26,585 bases of DNA from CAXBMB01 sp963976695 (lineage in GTDB: Bacteria > Pseudomonadota > Alphaproteobacteria > Kiloniellales > DSM-21159), in assembly GCA_963976695.1 (NCBI GenBank), contig CAXBMB010000049.1:1-26585 (forward strand), in the 5' to 3' direction. A program made the translations under genes and the position numbers. A model generated the notes under the pieces. It searched no databases. It had not been told where the DNA came from and was given only the letters and a program-made list of their open reading frames with translations. Within the stretch, counting starts at the first letter, position 1. Each line of letters starts with the position of its first letter. Below, in pieces: positions 14,473 through 22,934 of this stretch.

Positions 14473-16050
14473 ATGGACAAGAACGAGTTGAACCATTGGC
14501 TTCAGTCGGGTCGTGTTTCCCGGCGGGATTTCATGCTGGGCGCGGCGGCGCTCGGATTTTCCTCCACCTGGGCCGGAAAAATGGTGCAGGCCCAAGCCGC
14601 GACGCCGAAAAAGGGGGGAACCTTTCGCTTTGCGTCAGCCGGCGCGGCGTCGACCGACAGCCTGGATCCGGCGACGTTCCTCGACACCTATCCCGCGATG
14701 ATCAGCTATCAGATCAACAGCTATCTGGTGGAGTTGGACGCGGACAACAATGCCGTATTTGAACTGGCCGAAAGCGTTGATCCCGACGCGACCGCCACGG
14801 TTTGGCGGGTCAAACTGCGCAAAGGCGTTGAATTTCACAACGGCAAGACGCTTGACGCCGAGGATGTGATCTACTCGCTGCAGCATCATCTGGGCGAGAA
14901 AACCGAGTCGGCGGCAAAGTCGATTGTCGCGCAGATCAAGGAGATGAAGGCGGACGGCAAGTACGAGGTGGTTCTGACCTTGAGCGAGGCCAATGCGGAC
15001 TTGCCTTACTTCCTGTCCGACTATCACCTGCCGATCTTCCCGGCCGGCACCACGGACTTCAGCAAAGGCGTCGGCGCCGGCGGCTACATTCTGGAGGAAT
15101 TCGAGCCGGGCGTGCGCACCACCACGCGGCGCAACCCAAACTATTGGCGCGACGGCCGGGCCAACTTTGACGCGGTTGTTTCCCTGGCTATCAACGATCC
15201 GACCGCGCGGCAGAGCAGCCTGTTGTCCGGCAAGGTCGACGCCATCTCCGACCCGTCGCTCAAGACCGTCCAGTTCATCGAGAAGCGCGACGGCGTGCGG
15301 CTGATCGAAAACCCCTCGAACACCCATATGACGCTGCCGATGCTGGGAAAGCTGGCGCCCTTTGGCGACCATGATGTGCAGTTGGCCCTGAAGTACGCTT
15401 TCGACCGCGAGCAGCTGGTCAAGAACGTGCTGCGCGGCCATGGCGAGGTCGGCAACGACACACCGATCGGTCCGGTCAACACCTACCGGGCAACCGACCT
15501 GCCCCAACGCAGCTATGATCCGGACAAGGCGAAGTACCATTGGAAAAAAGCCGGCATGGCCGGCAAGTCGGTCGAGCTCTACGCCTCCGATCTGGTGTTG
15601 GGTCTGGGGCTGGACACGGCCTCGACCTTCCAGCAGCAGGCCGCGTTCTGCGATATCGCTGTTGATGTGGTGCGCGCGCCTTCCGACGGCTATTGGTCCG
15701 ATGTCTGGCTGGTCAAGCCCTGGTGCCAGAGCTACTATAGCGGCCGGCCGACCGAAGACATGATGCTGTCGTTGGTCTATACCTCCGACGGCTCCTGGAA
15801 CGAAACCGGTTGGGCGAACAAGCAGTTTGACCAGGTTGTCCAACTGGCGCGCGGCGAGTTGGACCGAGACAAGCGAAAGCAGCTCTATTACGACGCGCAG
15901 GCGCTGTGCAACGACGATTGCTCAACCGTCATCCCCTTTTTCCTCAACGACATTGTCGCGGTTTCCGATCGGGTCCAGACCGGGGTCGTCGCCGCCAACT
16001 ACACCTTGGACGGCTATCGGGCGCCGGATCGCTGGTGGTTCGACAGCTAG
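14473..16050 (+). CDS. Tat-exported ABC transporter substrate-binding protein (SBP_bac_5 family)
   Basis: This 525-aa periplasmic protein starts with a twin-arginine signal: SRRDFMLGAAALGF with Arg17-Arg18, cleavage near residue 42. The mature part is of the peptide/opine/nickel-binding type: FRFASAGAASTDSLDPATF, the conserved WRVKLRKGVEFHNGKTLDAEDVIYSL region, YILEEFEPGVRTTTRRNPNYW, and PFGDHDVQLALKYAFDREQLV. It would bind an oligopeptide, opine or similar solute. Four or more cysteines in the C-terminal half could form disulfides. ATG 14473 has GAGAGG 8-13 nt upstream; codons before it lack a site. No permease or ATPase genes follow, so it is an orphan binding protein, ended by its own terminator. 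Confidence 0.9.
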   Translation: MDKNELNHWLQSGRVSRRDFMLGAAALGFSSTWAGKMVQAQAATPKKGGTFRFASAGAASTDSLDPATFLDTYPAMISYQINSYLVELDADNNAVFELAESVDPDATATVWRVKLRKGVEFHNGKTLDAEDVIYSLQHHLGEKTESAAKSIVAQIKEMKADGKYEVVLTLSEANADLPYFLSDYHLPIFPAGTTDFSKGVGAGGYILEEFEPGVRTTTRRNPNYWRDGRANFDAVVSLAINDPTARQSSLLSGKVDAISDPSLKTVQFIEKRDGVRLIENPSNTHMTLPMLGKLAPFGDHDVQLALKYAFDREQLVKNVLRGHGEVGNDTPIGPVNTYRATDLPQRSYDPDKAKYHWKKAGMAGKSVELYASDLVLGLGLDTASTFQQQAAFCDIAVDVVRAPSDGYWSDVWLVKPWCQSYYSGRPTEDMMLSLVYTSDGSWNETGWANKQFDQVVQLARGELDRDKRKQLYYDAQALCNDDCSTVIPFFLNDIVAVSDRVQTGVVAANYTLDGYRAPDRWWFDS

Positions 16051-16078
16051 CCTTGCCGCGGTGATCCGCTGCCAAGAG

Positions 16079-16115
16079 GGCCGGAATGGGGGATACCTGT
16101 TCCGGCCTTCTTTTT
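16079..16115 (+). terminator. Intrinsic terminator of the solute-binding protein gene
   Basis: GGCCGGAA (16079-16086) pairs with TTCCGGCC (16100-16107) over a 13-nt loop and is followed by TTCTTTTT. It lies 29 bp after the stop and before a convergent gene. Confidence 0.85.
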
Positions 16116-16127
16116 GCCAGCGCGCGA

Positions 16128-16958
16128 TCACGCCGTCACCAAACCCTGTCGGCTTTGCTCGGCGGCGGCAAGTTCCTTGTTTGTCGACTCATCAAGACCC
16201 AGTGGGCGGGACCGTCGCTGGGGATCCAGTTCGCCGCCCAGCTTGTTTTTCTCGCGCAGTTTCATGAACAGATCCTGCGGGTCGAAGTGCAGCAGATATT
16301 CCAGATCCCGCCGGCTGAGCCAGGCCAGCCACTGTTCGGCGGAGCGGCTGCGGTCGATGTTGTGCCAGATGCCCGGCTCAAGATGGTAATAGCCGTACTG
16401 CGCCGCCGCGCCTCGGCTGGCCAGCACCGGATTGACAAAGCCAAACACGTAGTCCGGCGCCCATTCCAGCAGCGCCAGAACCAGCGCAAGGCGCGGCAGT
16501 ATGGTCGACAGGCCCTGCGCGCGATAGCCGCCGTCGCCGCCCTTGATCCAGAGCTGCCCGTGATAGCAGAGCTTGCCGGTGATGGCGGTGGCGGCGGGGG
16601 CGCGCTGATAGAGCAGCGGGTCCGGGTCCACCATATCACCGCGCAGCACATAGAGCCGTCGATGCTGCATCAAGTGTTCGGCCAGACTCTGGTTTTGCGT
16701 CGGGAGGACCCGCATGGCTTGAAGATGGACCAGTTGCCCCAATTCATTGGTCCCCTTGATCCAGAAGGCATTGGCGGGCGTCACATAGGACGCGGCGGTG
16801 TCAAACATCGGGTAGAGGGTCAACTCCGGCCTTTGCGCAAGGGTCTCCCGCAAAGCCTCGAAATCGGTGGAGACTTGCAGGGTCATTCCCAAGCTCTGGG
16901 CGAGGCCGCAGATTTGTGAAACATATTGGGTGGCGTTGAACAGCGAGGTTGCCGACAT
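16128..16958 (-). CDS. Unrecognised 276-aa protein, possibly GNAT-like
   Basis: I cannot place this family with confidence. It is soluble with no signal peptide. Features seen: FWIKGTNELGQLVHLQAMRV near residues 65-84, a segment KLCYHGQLWIKGGDGGYRAQGLSTILPRLALVLALLEW near 129-166, then DYVFGFVNPVLASRGAAAQYGYYHLEPGIWHNI. The YRAQGL turn followed by a helix and a YGY-containing strand resembles the acetyl-CoA-binding motif A and end strand of GNAT acyltransferases; that is a weak resemblance. The ATG has AAGGAG 8-13 nt upstream. It follows the two HTH/PAS-like paralogs on the same strand (81-bp gap), so it may be their target or effector. It ends 12 bp from the convergent terminator. Confidence 0.7.
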   Translation of the reverse strand: MSATSLFNATQYVSQICGLAQSLGMTLQVSTDFEALRETLAQRPELTLYPMFDTAASYVTPANAFWIKGTNELGQLVHLQAMRVLPTQNQSLAEHLMQHRRLYVLRGDMVDPDPLLYQRAPAATAITGKLCYHGQLWIKGGDGGYRAQGLSTILPRLALVLALLEWAPDYVFGFVNPVLASRGAAAQYGYYHLEPGIWHNIDRSRSAEQWLAWLSRRDLEYLLHFDPQDLFMKLREKNKLGGELDPQRRSRPLGLDESTNKELAAAEQSRQGLVTA

Positions 16959-16964
16959 GTTGAT

Positions 16965-16994
16965 GCTCCTTGGGCTAAACTATCGGTTAGGAGC
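16965..16994 (-). promoter_or_regulatory. Inverted repeat that could hide the ribosome binding site of the 276-aa gene
   Basis: On the minus strand GCTCCT (16994-16989) is complementary to AGGAGC (16970-16965), which contains the AAGGAG Shine-Dalgarno sequence of the gene starting at 16958. A second short pair, CTAA and TTAG, lies inside. The hairpin would block ribosome access if formed. Confidence 0.35.
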
Positions 16995-17039
16995 AAACAA
17001 TAAGACGTGTGCGGCAGGATTGGAGTCAGAAGAATCTAT

Positions 17040-17936
17040 TTATCGGGAAGCAACGAATGGCGGCGGCTGGAAATTCATGACCAAGTCTTCCGGCACAATC
17101 GGCAATTTGTCGGCTGGCAGGTCGGGAATATCGATGGCGTTGGTCAGCGTCACCAGGTTTGCCAGGGCAACGGACCGATCGGGATAAACCAACGGCAGCA
17201 GCAGTCTTTGGTAGGCGATCGGCGCCGGGCCCGCGCCCATGGTTCGCTCGACCTGGGTGTAGATATGGTCGAGCCGCGGCGACCCCAGCAACAGCGCCTC
17301 GTCATAGGTGGCGCTGACAAAAGCGGTCATTTCGGGGCTGGTGGGTGAATCGGTCACCGGGCGACCCACGGCGCTGCGCACCCAGGATCGATTGACCCAG
17401 GTGCTGTAGGCCGACTTTTCGCCAATCGAGATGATCAGCCAGTTTCCCTTAAGCGGGCGGTAAACCACCAGGTAGTCCCACAGCGGCGAGGCGCTCAACG
17501 GTTCAAATTGAGAATCGTAGGCCGCCCAGGCCTTGAAGCCCTCGCGCAGCAGCGGCGGCCCGTCGCGCCAAAGCTGAAGCAGCGGGTGCTGCTGGGCGCG
17601 AAAGTCCAGGCCCTTGTGGTTTTGAAAGGAGGTCGCCTGCAATCCCGACCGGCCCAAGCTGGTGCCGGTTTCACCTTTCAGCCATTCCTGAAAGCCGGCC
17701 AGCAGCAGCATACTTTCTTCCAGGCATTTTTCGCCGCTTTTGGTGAGGCTGTAGCGTTGACCTTCCAGCAGCAACAGCGGCTCGCCTCTAATCTCCTCAA
17801 GGGCGCGGATATGACGTCTGATGGTCTGCCGGGTGATGTTCAATTCGGCGACGGCCTGCGACAGGCTGAGGGTCCGCGCCAGGGTGGTAAAGGACCGCAG
17901 GATTTCGTAAATCAGCGAGTATTTCGGGGTCATCAT
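17040..17936 (-). CDS. LysR-like HTH protein with PAS-like C-terminal domain (paralog 1)
   Basis: This 298-aa protein begins with a LysR-style winged HTH at residues 8-75: SLSQAVAELNITRQTIRRHI, ALEEIRGEPLL and YSLTKSGEKCLEES. The rest is not a LysR effector domain. Instead, HPLLQLWRDGPPLLREGFKAW, NWLIISIGEKSAYSTWV and AYQRLLLPLVYPD follow, a layout like alphaproteobacterial PAS_5 sensor domains (inference). It is clearly paralogous to the next gene upstream, sharing LYE/IYE-LLRSFT, TRQT-RRH, GFKAW and SIGE-AY blocks over its length. The start is a double ATG at 17936 with GGAAGAG upstream. It probably regulates transcription in response to a small molecule or redox cue. The C-terminal 30 residues are proline-rich and unique to this copy. 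Confidence 0.8.
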   Translation of the reverse strand: MMTPKYSLIYEILRSFTTLARTLSLSQAVAELNITRQTIRRHIRALEEIRGEPLLLLEGQRYSLTKSGEKCLEESMLLLAGFQEWLKGETGTSLGRSGLQATSFQNHKGLDFRAQQHPLLQLWRDGPPLLREGFKAWAAYDSQFEPLSASPLWDYLVVYRPLKGNWLIISIGEKSAYSTWVNRSWVRSAVGRPVTDSPTSPEMTAFVSATYDEALLLGSPRLDHIYTQVERTMGAGPAPIAYQRLLLPLVYPDRSVALANLVTLTNAIDIPDLPADKLPIVPEDLVMNFQPPPFVASR

Positions 17937-17997
17937 GTCGGGGCTCTTCCGTCGACCAAGCCTGGGGTTGTCAGCACGAAGGTTGATTGCACGGCGG

Positions 17998-18822
17998 CTA
18001 CGGCGCCGCGAAAAGCGGGGGAACGGTGATCTGGTCGCAGGGGTGGGACAGGATGGCCAACGCCGGTTGACCGTCGGGAAAGCGGCAGGCCATCAGCAGC
18101 CGTTGATAGGTGAGATAGGGCCGGGATGGGTTCTGATTTTCCGGCACCCGCCGGGCGACGTGGTCGTAGCGCACCGCCCCTTCCACCATGACCTGGTCGT
18201 AGGCCTGCTGCACCGGCGGCACGGACCCGCTGTGGAAGGGGTCGTCGGCCAGGCTGAGGCCGAGGGCGGACTGGGCAAAGGTGGGCCCGATCCAGTTGGC
18301 GTAGGCGGTCTGCTCGCCGATCGACACGCAGAGCCAATCCTGATGATAACGGCGGTAAATCACCAAATCGGATTTCAGCGCCGCCAAGGGAGGTTTTTCC
18401 AACCGACCCTCGGTTTCGACCCAAGCCTTGAAGCCTTGCTGGAGCAGCGGCGCACCCACACTCCAAAGACTGGTGATCGGGCGTTGCTGGGCGATGTAGG
18501 CGTGGCCGAAATTGGAGTCGTAGGCGGTATAGGACAGCCCGCCGAATCCGTTGCTCTTGCCGCTCAGCCAGTCGTCGACGACGGTGAGCAGTTCTTCCGC
18601 GCCGACCAGGGCGAGACGACCCGCCTCCGTGAGTTGATAACGCCGCTCGACCAGATCGAAAAGCTTCTCGCCCCGAAGTTGTTCCAGAAGAAACATATGC
18701 CGGCGAACGGTTTGCCGGGTGGTGCCCAACTGCTTTACGGTTTTGGAGAGATTGAGCGTCCGTCCCAAAATCGTGAAGGAGCGCAGCAGTTCGTAAAGCA
18801 GGGTCTGATCTTTGTCGCTCAC
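17998..18822 (-). CDS. LysR-like HTH protein with PAS-like C-terminal domain (paralog 2)
   Basis: This 274-aa protein has the same architecture as its neighbour: HTH with NLSKTVKQLGTTRQTVRRH, EQLRGEKLFDL and YQLTEAGRLAL, then RPITSLWSVGAPLLQQGFKA, DWLCVSIGEQTAYANWIGP and a PAS_5-like ending TYQRLLMACRFPDGQPAL. The GTG at 18822 was chosen over an upstream frame of 37 codons because SDKDQTLLYELLRSF then lines up with the first residues of the paralog; its ribosome binding site is weak. It is the first gene of a likely three-gene operon (61 bp to paralog 1). Tandem duplication followed by divergence is the simplest origin. Confidence 0.8.
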   Translation of the reverse strand: MSDKDQTLLYELLRSFTILGRTLNLSKTVKQLGTTRQTVRRHMFLLEQLRGEKLFDLVERRYQLTEAGRLALVGAEELLTVVDDWLSGKSNGFGGLSYTAYDSNFGHAYIAQQRPITSLWSVGAPLLQQGFKAWVETEGRLEKPPLAALKSDLVIYRRYHQDWLCVSIGEQTAYANWIGPTFAQSALGLSLADDPFHSGSVPPVQQAYDQVMVEGAVRYDHVARRVPENQNPSRPYLTYQRLLMACRFPDGQPALAILSHPCDQITVPPLFAAP

Positions 18823-18864
18823 TCTTTGCGTCTCGCTTGGCAAAAGACTTGGGTCTCCATGGTA

Positions 18865-18939
18865 CAAATTTTTACCGGCCTGTGGGTGATAAATAACACC
18901 TTGAGGGTCAAATTTTTTTACCCACCGGTGCAAAGTGGG
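18865..18939. promoter_or_regulatory. Repeat-rich control region between paralog 2 and the XRE gene
   Basis: CAAATTTTT-ACC occurs twice (18865-18876 and 18909-18923), 44 bp apart. Between them GGTGATAAATAACACC (18885-18900) is a near-palindrome pairing at 6 of 8 positions, and CCCAC (18921-18925) faces GTGGG (18935-18939). These lie where promoters of both divergent genes are expected; the binding protein could be the XRE protein or the paralogs. Confidence 0.35.
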
Positions 18940-19020
18940 ATAATTGATTTTGCCATTGGCTCGCTAGATGGTCGGAGATTGAAAAATTTTCCTCCGACTC
19001 AATCTAAAGGAACTCCTACC

Positions 19021-19365
19021 ATGGCCCATCCCATAGACGAAACCGTTGGTGCTAAAGTTTGCGAGTTACGTCAGCTCAATGGCTTCTCTCAGGCGGCCCT
19101 TGCTGAAAAGCTGGGAATTTCGTTTCAGCAAGTTCAAAAATATGAAAAGGGCGCGAACCGAATTTCAGCCAGTAAGCTGTACGAAATTTCACGCGTCCTG
19201 GATGTGCCGGTCGAGGTTTTTTTCGAAGAGGCCGGACGCAATAACGACGCAGAGTTGCAGGGCGTCGATCGCCGCGCGCTTCGGCTGGCGGCAAAATTCT
19301 CCCGCATTCCCGACCCGGAAGTGAAAGATTGCATTTACCAGCTGATCAGCTCGGCCTCACGCTAA
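19021..19365 (+). CDS. XRE-family transcriptional regulator
   Basis: This 114-aa protein has an HTH_3 domain at about 10-66: VCELRQLNGFSQAALAEKLG, then ISFQQVQKYEKGANRISASK and LYEISRVLDVPVEVFFEE. This pattern is the common short alphaproteobacterial cro/cI-type regulator. The C-terminal 40 residues (LQGVDRRALRLAAKFSRIPD) are a helical tail seen in that group. ATG 19021 follows AAGGAAC at a good distance; the frame is open for a long way upstream but only through the control region of the divergent gene. It is transcribed away from the HTH/PAS-like pair and may control their shared promoter region (inference). Confidence 0.9.
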   Translation: MAHPIDETVGAKVCELRQLNGFSQAALAEKLGISFQQVQKYEKGANRISASKLYEISRVLDVPVEVFFEEAGRNNDAELQGVDRRALRLAAKFSRIPDPEVKDCIYQLISSASR

Positions 19366-19695
19366 CGGCTTCAGCGCTCCCACGCTTTTCCGCTTCCACG
19401 TTTTTCGCCGCCGATCTGTCGCGTGTCAGGGTTTTCTGTGATCGCGCCTGTGGCACCCCGGGGAAAGCCGCGCGCCCGGCTAAGGTCGCAACGCGGTTAA
19501 GGGTGCGGCCCCGGGCGGAGTTTAGTCGGAATTTGGCCGGGATCCGGTTCGGATTTGGCGTTCTGCGGAAGCGAAAGAAGTCTTTTTCCAGCACTGCCTG
19601 ACTTACTGCTGCACCGCGCCGCCGCGCTCTGCTACAAAACAGGGAAACAATCGCCGGCTGATGACCGGCGACAGGACTGGAAATGGGAGAGGCGG
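19366..19695. other. 330-bp intergenic region upstream of the alcohol dehydrogenase
   Basis: No gene is supported; the frame through it is the upstream extension of the dehydrogenase, without a good start. A 7-bp perfect hairpin, TCGCCGG (19651-19657) and CCGGCGA (19665-19671), lies 25 bp before the ATG in the expected leader. No clear terminator for the XRE gene was seen. Confidence 0.5.
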
Positions 19696-20850
19696 ATGTC
19701 ATCCTTCACCTTCGAAACAACGCCCCGGCTGCTGTGCGAAATTGGTGGGGTGCAGCGCCTGGGCCAATTGGCTCGGGACCTGGGGATTAAAAAAGCGCTG
19801 CTGGTGACCGACAGCGGGCTGGTGGCGGCGGGCCTGCTCGCGGCGCCCCAGGCGGCGCTGGACGCCGCCGGCGTGCAGGTCGAGCTGTTCCAGGAGGTGC
19901 AGGCCGACCCGCCGCAGGCTTCCATCGAGGCCGCCATTGCCTCTGCCCGTGAAGCCGGGGTCGACGGCGTCATTGGATTGGGCGGCGGCTCCTCCCTGGA
20001 TACGGCCAAGTTGGCGGCGCTGCTGTGCGGCCAGGATCAGGCCTTGCCGGAAATTTACGGCATCGGCCTGGCGAAGGGACCGCGTCTGCCGCTGATCCAG
20101 GTGCCGACCACCGCCGGCACCGGCTCGGAGGTCACGCCGATCTCCATCGTCACTACCCCCAGCCACGAGAAAAAGGGCGTGGTCAGTCCGCTGCTCTATC
20201 CCGACCTGGCCCTGCTGGATGCGGAGCTGACCCTTGGCCTGCCGGCCGCCGTCACGGCGGCCACCGGCATCGACGCCATGGTTCATGCCATTGAGTCCTA
20301 CACCAGCAAGCACAAGAAGAACGCCATTTCCGATGGCTTGGGGGTCAAGGCCCTGGCCCTGTTGAGCGGCAACATGGATCGGGTGATCGCCGATGGCGGC
20401 GACATCCAGGCTCGCGAGGCCATGCTGCTCGGATCCTGCCTGGCCGGCATGGCCTTCGCCAACGCGCCGGTGGCCGCGGTTCACGCCCTGGCCTATCCAC
20501 TGGGCGGGCACTTTCATGTCCCCCACGGCCTGAGCAACGCGCTGGTGCTGGCCCCGGTGCTGGACTTCAACCGCGCGGGCGCCGAGGCGCTCTATGCCGA
20601 ATTGGCGGCGGTTGTGCTGCCGGAAGACAGTTTTCCCGACGATGCCGCCGCCTGTGCGGCCTTCACCGAGTTCATGACCGCCCTGGTGCGGCGGATGCCC
20701 TTTGCCCAGCGGCTGCGCGACGTTGGAGTCGGGGCGAACGACCTGGATATGTTGGCCGACGACGCGATGAAGATCGACCGCTTGCTGACCAACAATCCCC
20801 GTGAAATGACCCGGCAGGCCGCCCGCGCTATCTATGAAAGTGTGTTCTAG
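19696..20850 (+). CDS. Iron-containing (class III) alcohol dehydrogenase
   Basis: This 384-aa cytoplasmic NAD(P)-dependent dehydrogenase has GLGGGSSLDTAK (94-105) for cofactor binding and PTTAGTGSEVTPISIVT (138-153). The four metal ligands expected from FucO-type enzymes are present: Asp193 and His197 in GIDAMVHAIESY, His263 in AVHALAYPLG and His277 in VPHGLSNAL. The second His of the common HxxxH motif is Tyr267 here, which also occurs in some family members. Length is usual. ATG 19696 was chosen for GGGAGAGGCGG directly upstream; the frame extends 47 codons further without support. The alcohol substrate is not readable; the acyl-CoA synthetase downstream hints at alcohol to acid to acyl-CoA use. 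Confidence 0.92.
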   Translation: MSSFTFETTPRLLCEIGGVQRLGQLARDLGIKKALLVTDSGLVAAGLLAAPQAALDAAGVQVELFQEVQADPPQASIEAAIASAREAGVDGVIGLGGGSSLDTAKLAALLCGQDQALPEIYGIGLAKGPRLPLIQVPTTAGTGSEVTPISIVTTPSHEKKGVVSPLLYPDLALLDAELTLGLPAAVTAATGIDAMVHAIESYTSKHKKNAISDGLGVKALALLSGNMDRVIADGGDIQAREAMLLGSCLAGMAFANAPVAAVHALAYPLGGHFHVPHGLSNALVLAPVLDFNRAGAEALYAELAAVVLPEDSFPDDAAACAAFTEFMTALVRRMPFAQRLRDVGVGANDLDMLADDAMKIDRLLTNNPREMTRQAARAIYESVF

Positions 20851-21161
20851 GGTGGGCGCGACTGGGCGACAGGCGCTTGGCGCTTTGATACCGTCGCCAG
20901 CCGCCCTCCGGTCGCTTGATCAGGGGCGGCGTCACGGTTTAAACCGGATCATGACGTCCGTCGATTTAGACCGATCCGAAGCGCGAAAGCGGGCTGACCC
21001 GTCACTCCGTTGCGCCGCGGCCGGCTAAATCCAAACAGCGAAATCACCGGATGGCGCGGTTTGCGCGGCTGTTGTTCTGGTCACCGTCGACGGCCCCTGC
21101 TGATTGAACGTTCCTGGCTGGCGCGGCCGCCTGCCAGGGTTGGCCCCTTCTAGGAGAACCC
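20851..21161. other. 311-bp intergenic region before the acyl-CoA synthetase
   Basis: No gene is supported. It includes a perfect 12-bp palindrome CGGTTTAAACCG (20935-20946). No intrinsic terminator of normal strength follows the dehydrogenase; only a short GC hairpin near 20872-20890 is seen. Confidence 0.45.
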
Positions 21162-22814
21162 ATGGTAACTCTTGATGCCCAGGGCGGCGTGACGCCTGTT
21201 TCCACCCGCGTGATGAATCTGGCGGGATTTCTCAGCCAAACGGCTCGGCGCTTGCCGCGCCATGACGGCTTGATCTGGGCGGCGCAGCGTTGGAGTTGGG
21301 CGGCGTTGGAGCAGCGGGTCCAGGCTATGGCCCTGGCGCTCAGCCGCGACTTTGGCGTCGGCAAGGGTGACCGGCTGTTGGTGCAGTCGCAGAATTGCAA
21401 CCAGATGTTTGAGGCGATGTTCGCCTGTTTTAGCGTCGGGGCGATTTGGGTGCCGGCGAATTTCCGCCAAACCCCCGATGAGGTTGCCTATCTGGGGCAA
21501 GCCAGCGGCGCGACGGTGATGCTGTGCAACCGGGACTTTCCCGACCATGCCCGGGTCTGCCGCGAGGCTTGTCCCGACCTGCGACAGATAATCGCCATCG
21601 GCGCGGCCGAGTTCGGTCCGGACTATGACCGCTTGCTGGAGAAATATCTCGGCCAGACGATCCCCCCGGTGGCGGTGCGGCGTGACGACCCCTGCTGGTT
21701 CTTTTTCACCTCCGGCACCACCGGCCGGCCGAAGGCGGCGGTTTTGACCCATGGCCAGATGGCTTTCGTGATCACCAACCACCTCTGTGATCTGATGCCG
21801 GGCACCACCCAGGAGGACCGCTCCCTGGTGGTGGCGCCGCTGTCGCACGGGGCGGGCATTCACCAACTTACCCAGGTGGCGCGCGGGGCCTGCACCGTGC
21901 TGTTGCCCAGCGAGCGCTTCGATGCGCCGTTGGCCTGGAAGCTCATCGCAGAGCAGTGCATCACCAACCTTTTTCTGGTGCCGACCATTCTCAAGCTGCT
22001 GGTGGAGGATCCGGCGGTCGACCAGCATGATCACAGCGCGCTGCGCTATGTTGTCTACGCCGGCGCGCCGATGTATCGCGAGGATCAGAAATACGCGCTC
22101 GGCAAACTGGGCAAGGTGTTGGTGCAGTACTTCGGCCTGGGCGAGGTCACCGGCAACATCACGGTTCTGCCGCCCGATCTGCATGACCTGGAAGACGGTC
22201 CCGAGGTCAAGCAGGGCACCTGCGGTTATGCCCGCACCGGAATGGAAATTTCGATCCGAGACGACAAGGGCGCGCTGTTGCCCAGTGGCGCCACCGGGGA
22301 AATCTGCCTGATTGGTCCGGCGGTCTTTGCCGGCTACTACAACAATCCCGAGGCCAACGAAAAGGCCTTCGTCGACGGTTGGTTCCGCACCGGCGATCTC
22401 GGCTACCTGGATGACGACGGCTTTTTGTTCATCACCGGCCGGGCGTCGGATATGTACATCTCCGGCGGTTCCAATATCTATCCCCGGGAGATCGAGGAGA
22501 AGATCCTACAGCACCCGGGCGTGGCCGAGGTCGCGGTTCTGGGCGTGCCCGACCCTAAGTGGGGCGAGGTCGGGGTGGCGGTTTGCGTTCCGGCGCAGGC
22601 GGTCAGCGAAAGCGAACTGCTGGCCTTTCTACGCGACAGGATATCGAGCTATAAAGTGCCCAAGCGGATCTTTTTTTGGGACAGTCTGCCGAAGTCGGGC
22701 TACGGCAAGATCACCAAGAAGCTGGTGCGCGAGGCGTTGGCGGCGCGCGGTTGTCTGGACGGCAAGGAGCCGCGTGACGCGGGTCGGAGCGGGCGCGATG
22801 ACACCACCAAGTGA
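21162..22814 (+). CDS. Acyl-CoA synthetase (AMP-dependent ligase)
   Basis: This 550-aa enzyme of the ANL superfamily activates a carboxylic acid to its acyl-AMP and then acyl-CoA. The phosphate-binding loop is FFTSGTTGRPKAAV (181-194). Further motifs are YFGLGEVTGNITVL (A5), DGWFRTGDLGYLDDDGF (A7), FITGRASDMYISGGSNIYPR (A8 region and hinge) and the C-terminal PKSGYGKITKK with probable catalytic Lys516. The substrate is unknown; relatives act on fatty and aromatic acids. ATG 21162 follows TAGGAGAACCC, an excellent ribosome binding site. The C-terminal tail after residue 525 is charged and variable. It stands as a separate transcription unit or with the DUF2478 gene 120 bp downstream. Confidence 0.92.
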   Translation: MVTLDAQGGVTPVSTRVMNLAGFLSQTARRLPRHDGLIWAAQRWSWAALEQRVQAMALALSRDFGVGKGDRLLVQSQNCNQMFEAMFACFSVGAIWVPANFRQTPDEVAYLGQASGATVMLCNRDFPDHARVCREACPDLRQIIAIGAAEFGPDYDRLLEKYLGQTIPPVAVRRDDPCWFFFTSGTTGRPKAAVLTHGQMAFVITNHLCDLMPGTTQEDRSLVVAPLSHGAGIHQLTQVARGACTVLLPSERFDAPLAWKLIAEQCITNLFLVPTILKLLVEDPAVDQHDHSALRYVVYAGAPMYREDQKYALGKLGKVLVQYFGLGEVTGNITVLPPDLHDLEDGPEVKQGTCGYARTGMEISIRDDKGALLPSGATGEICLIGPAVFAGYYNNPEANEKAFVDGWFRTGDLGYLDDDGFLFITGRASDMYISGGSNIYPREIEEKILQHPGVAEVAVLGVPDPKWGEVGVAVCVPAQAVSESELLAFLRDRISSYKVPKRIFFWDSLPKSGYGKITKKLVREALAARGCLDGKEPRDAGRSGRDDTTK

Positions 22815-22934
22815 TCCCGTTCGCCGCGCGCCGCCGCCGCTTCTCGATCTATTGGCGGGTGGTCCAGCACGGCATCGAAGCGCGCCGCGTTATGTTCGAT
22901 TAGCAGTTTGGGATTTCTGGAGAATCGTTGCCTT

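Noticed and set aside
14157..14762. 201-codon frame crossing the divergent region into the solute-binding protein gene
   Set aside because: It overlaps the real gene in another frame, and its repeated residues come from the 12-bp repeat.
17935..18960. Plus-strand frame upstream of the XRE HTH, in phase with it
   Set aside because: The long N-terminal part is antisense to paralog 2; the ATG at 19021 with AAGGAAC gives the normal XRE length.
20834..21028. 64-codon frame after the alcohol dehydrogenase
   Set aside because: Overlaps the end of the dehydrogenase, has no ribosome binding site and no recognisable motif.
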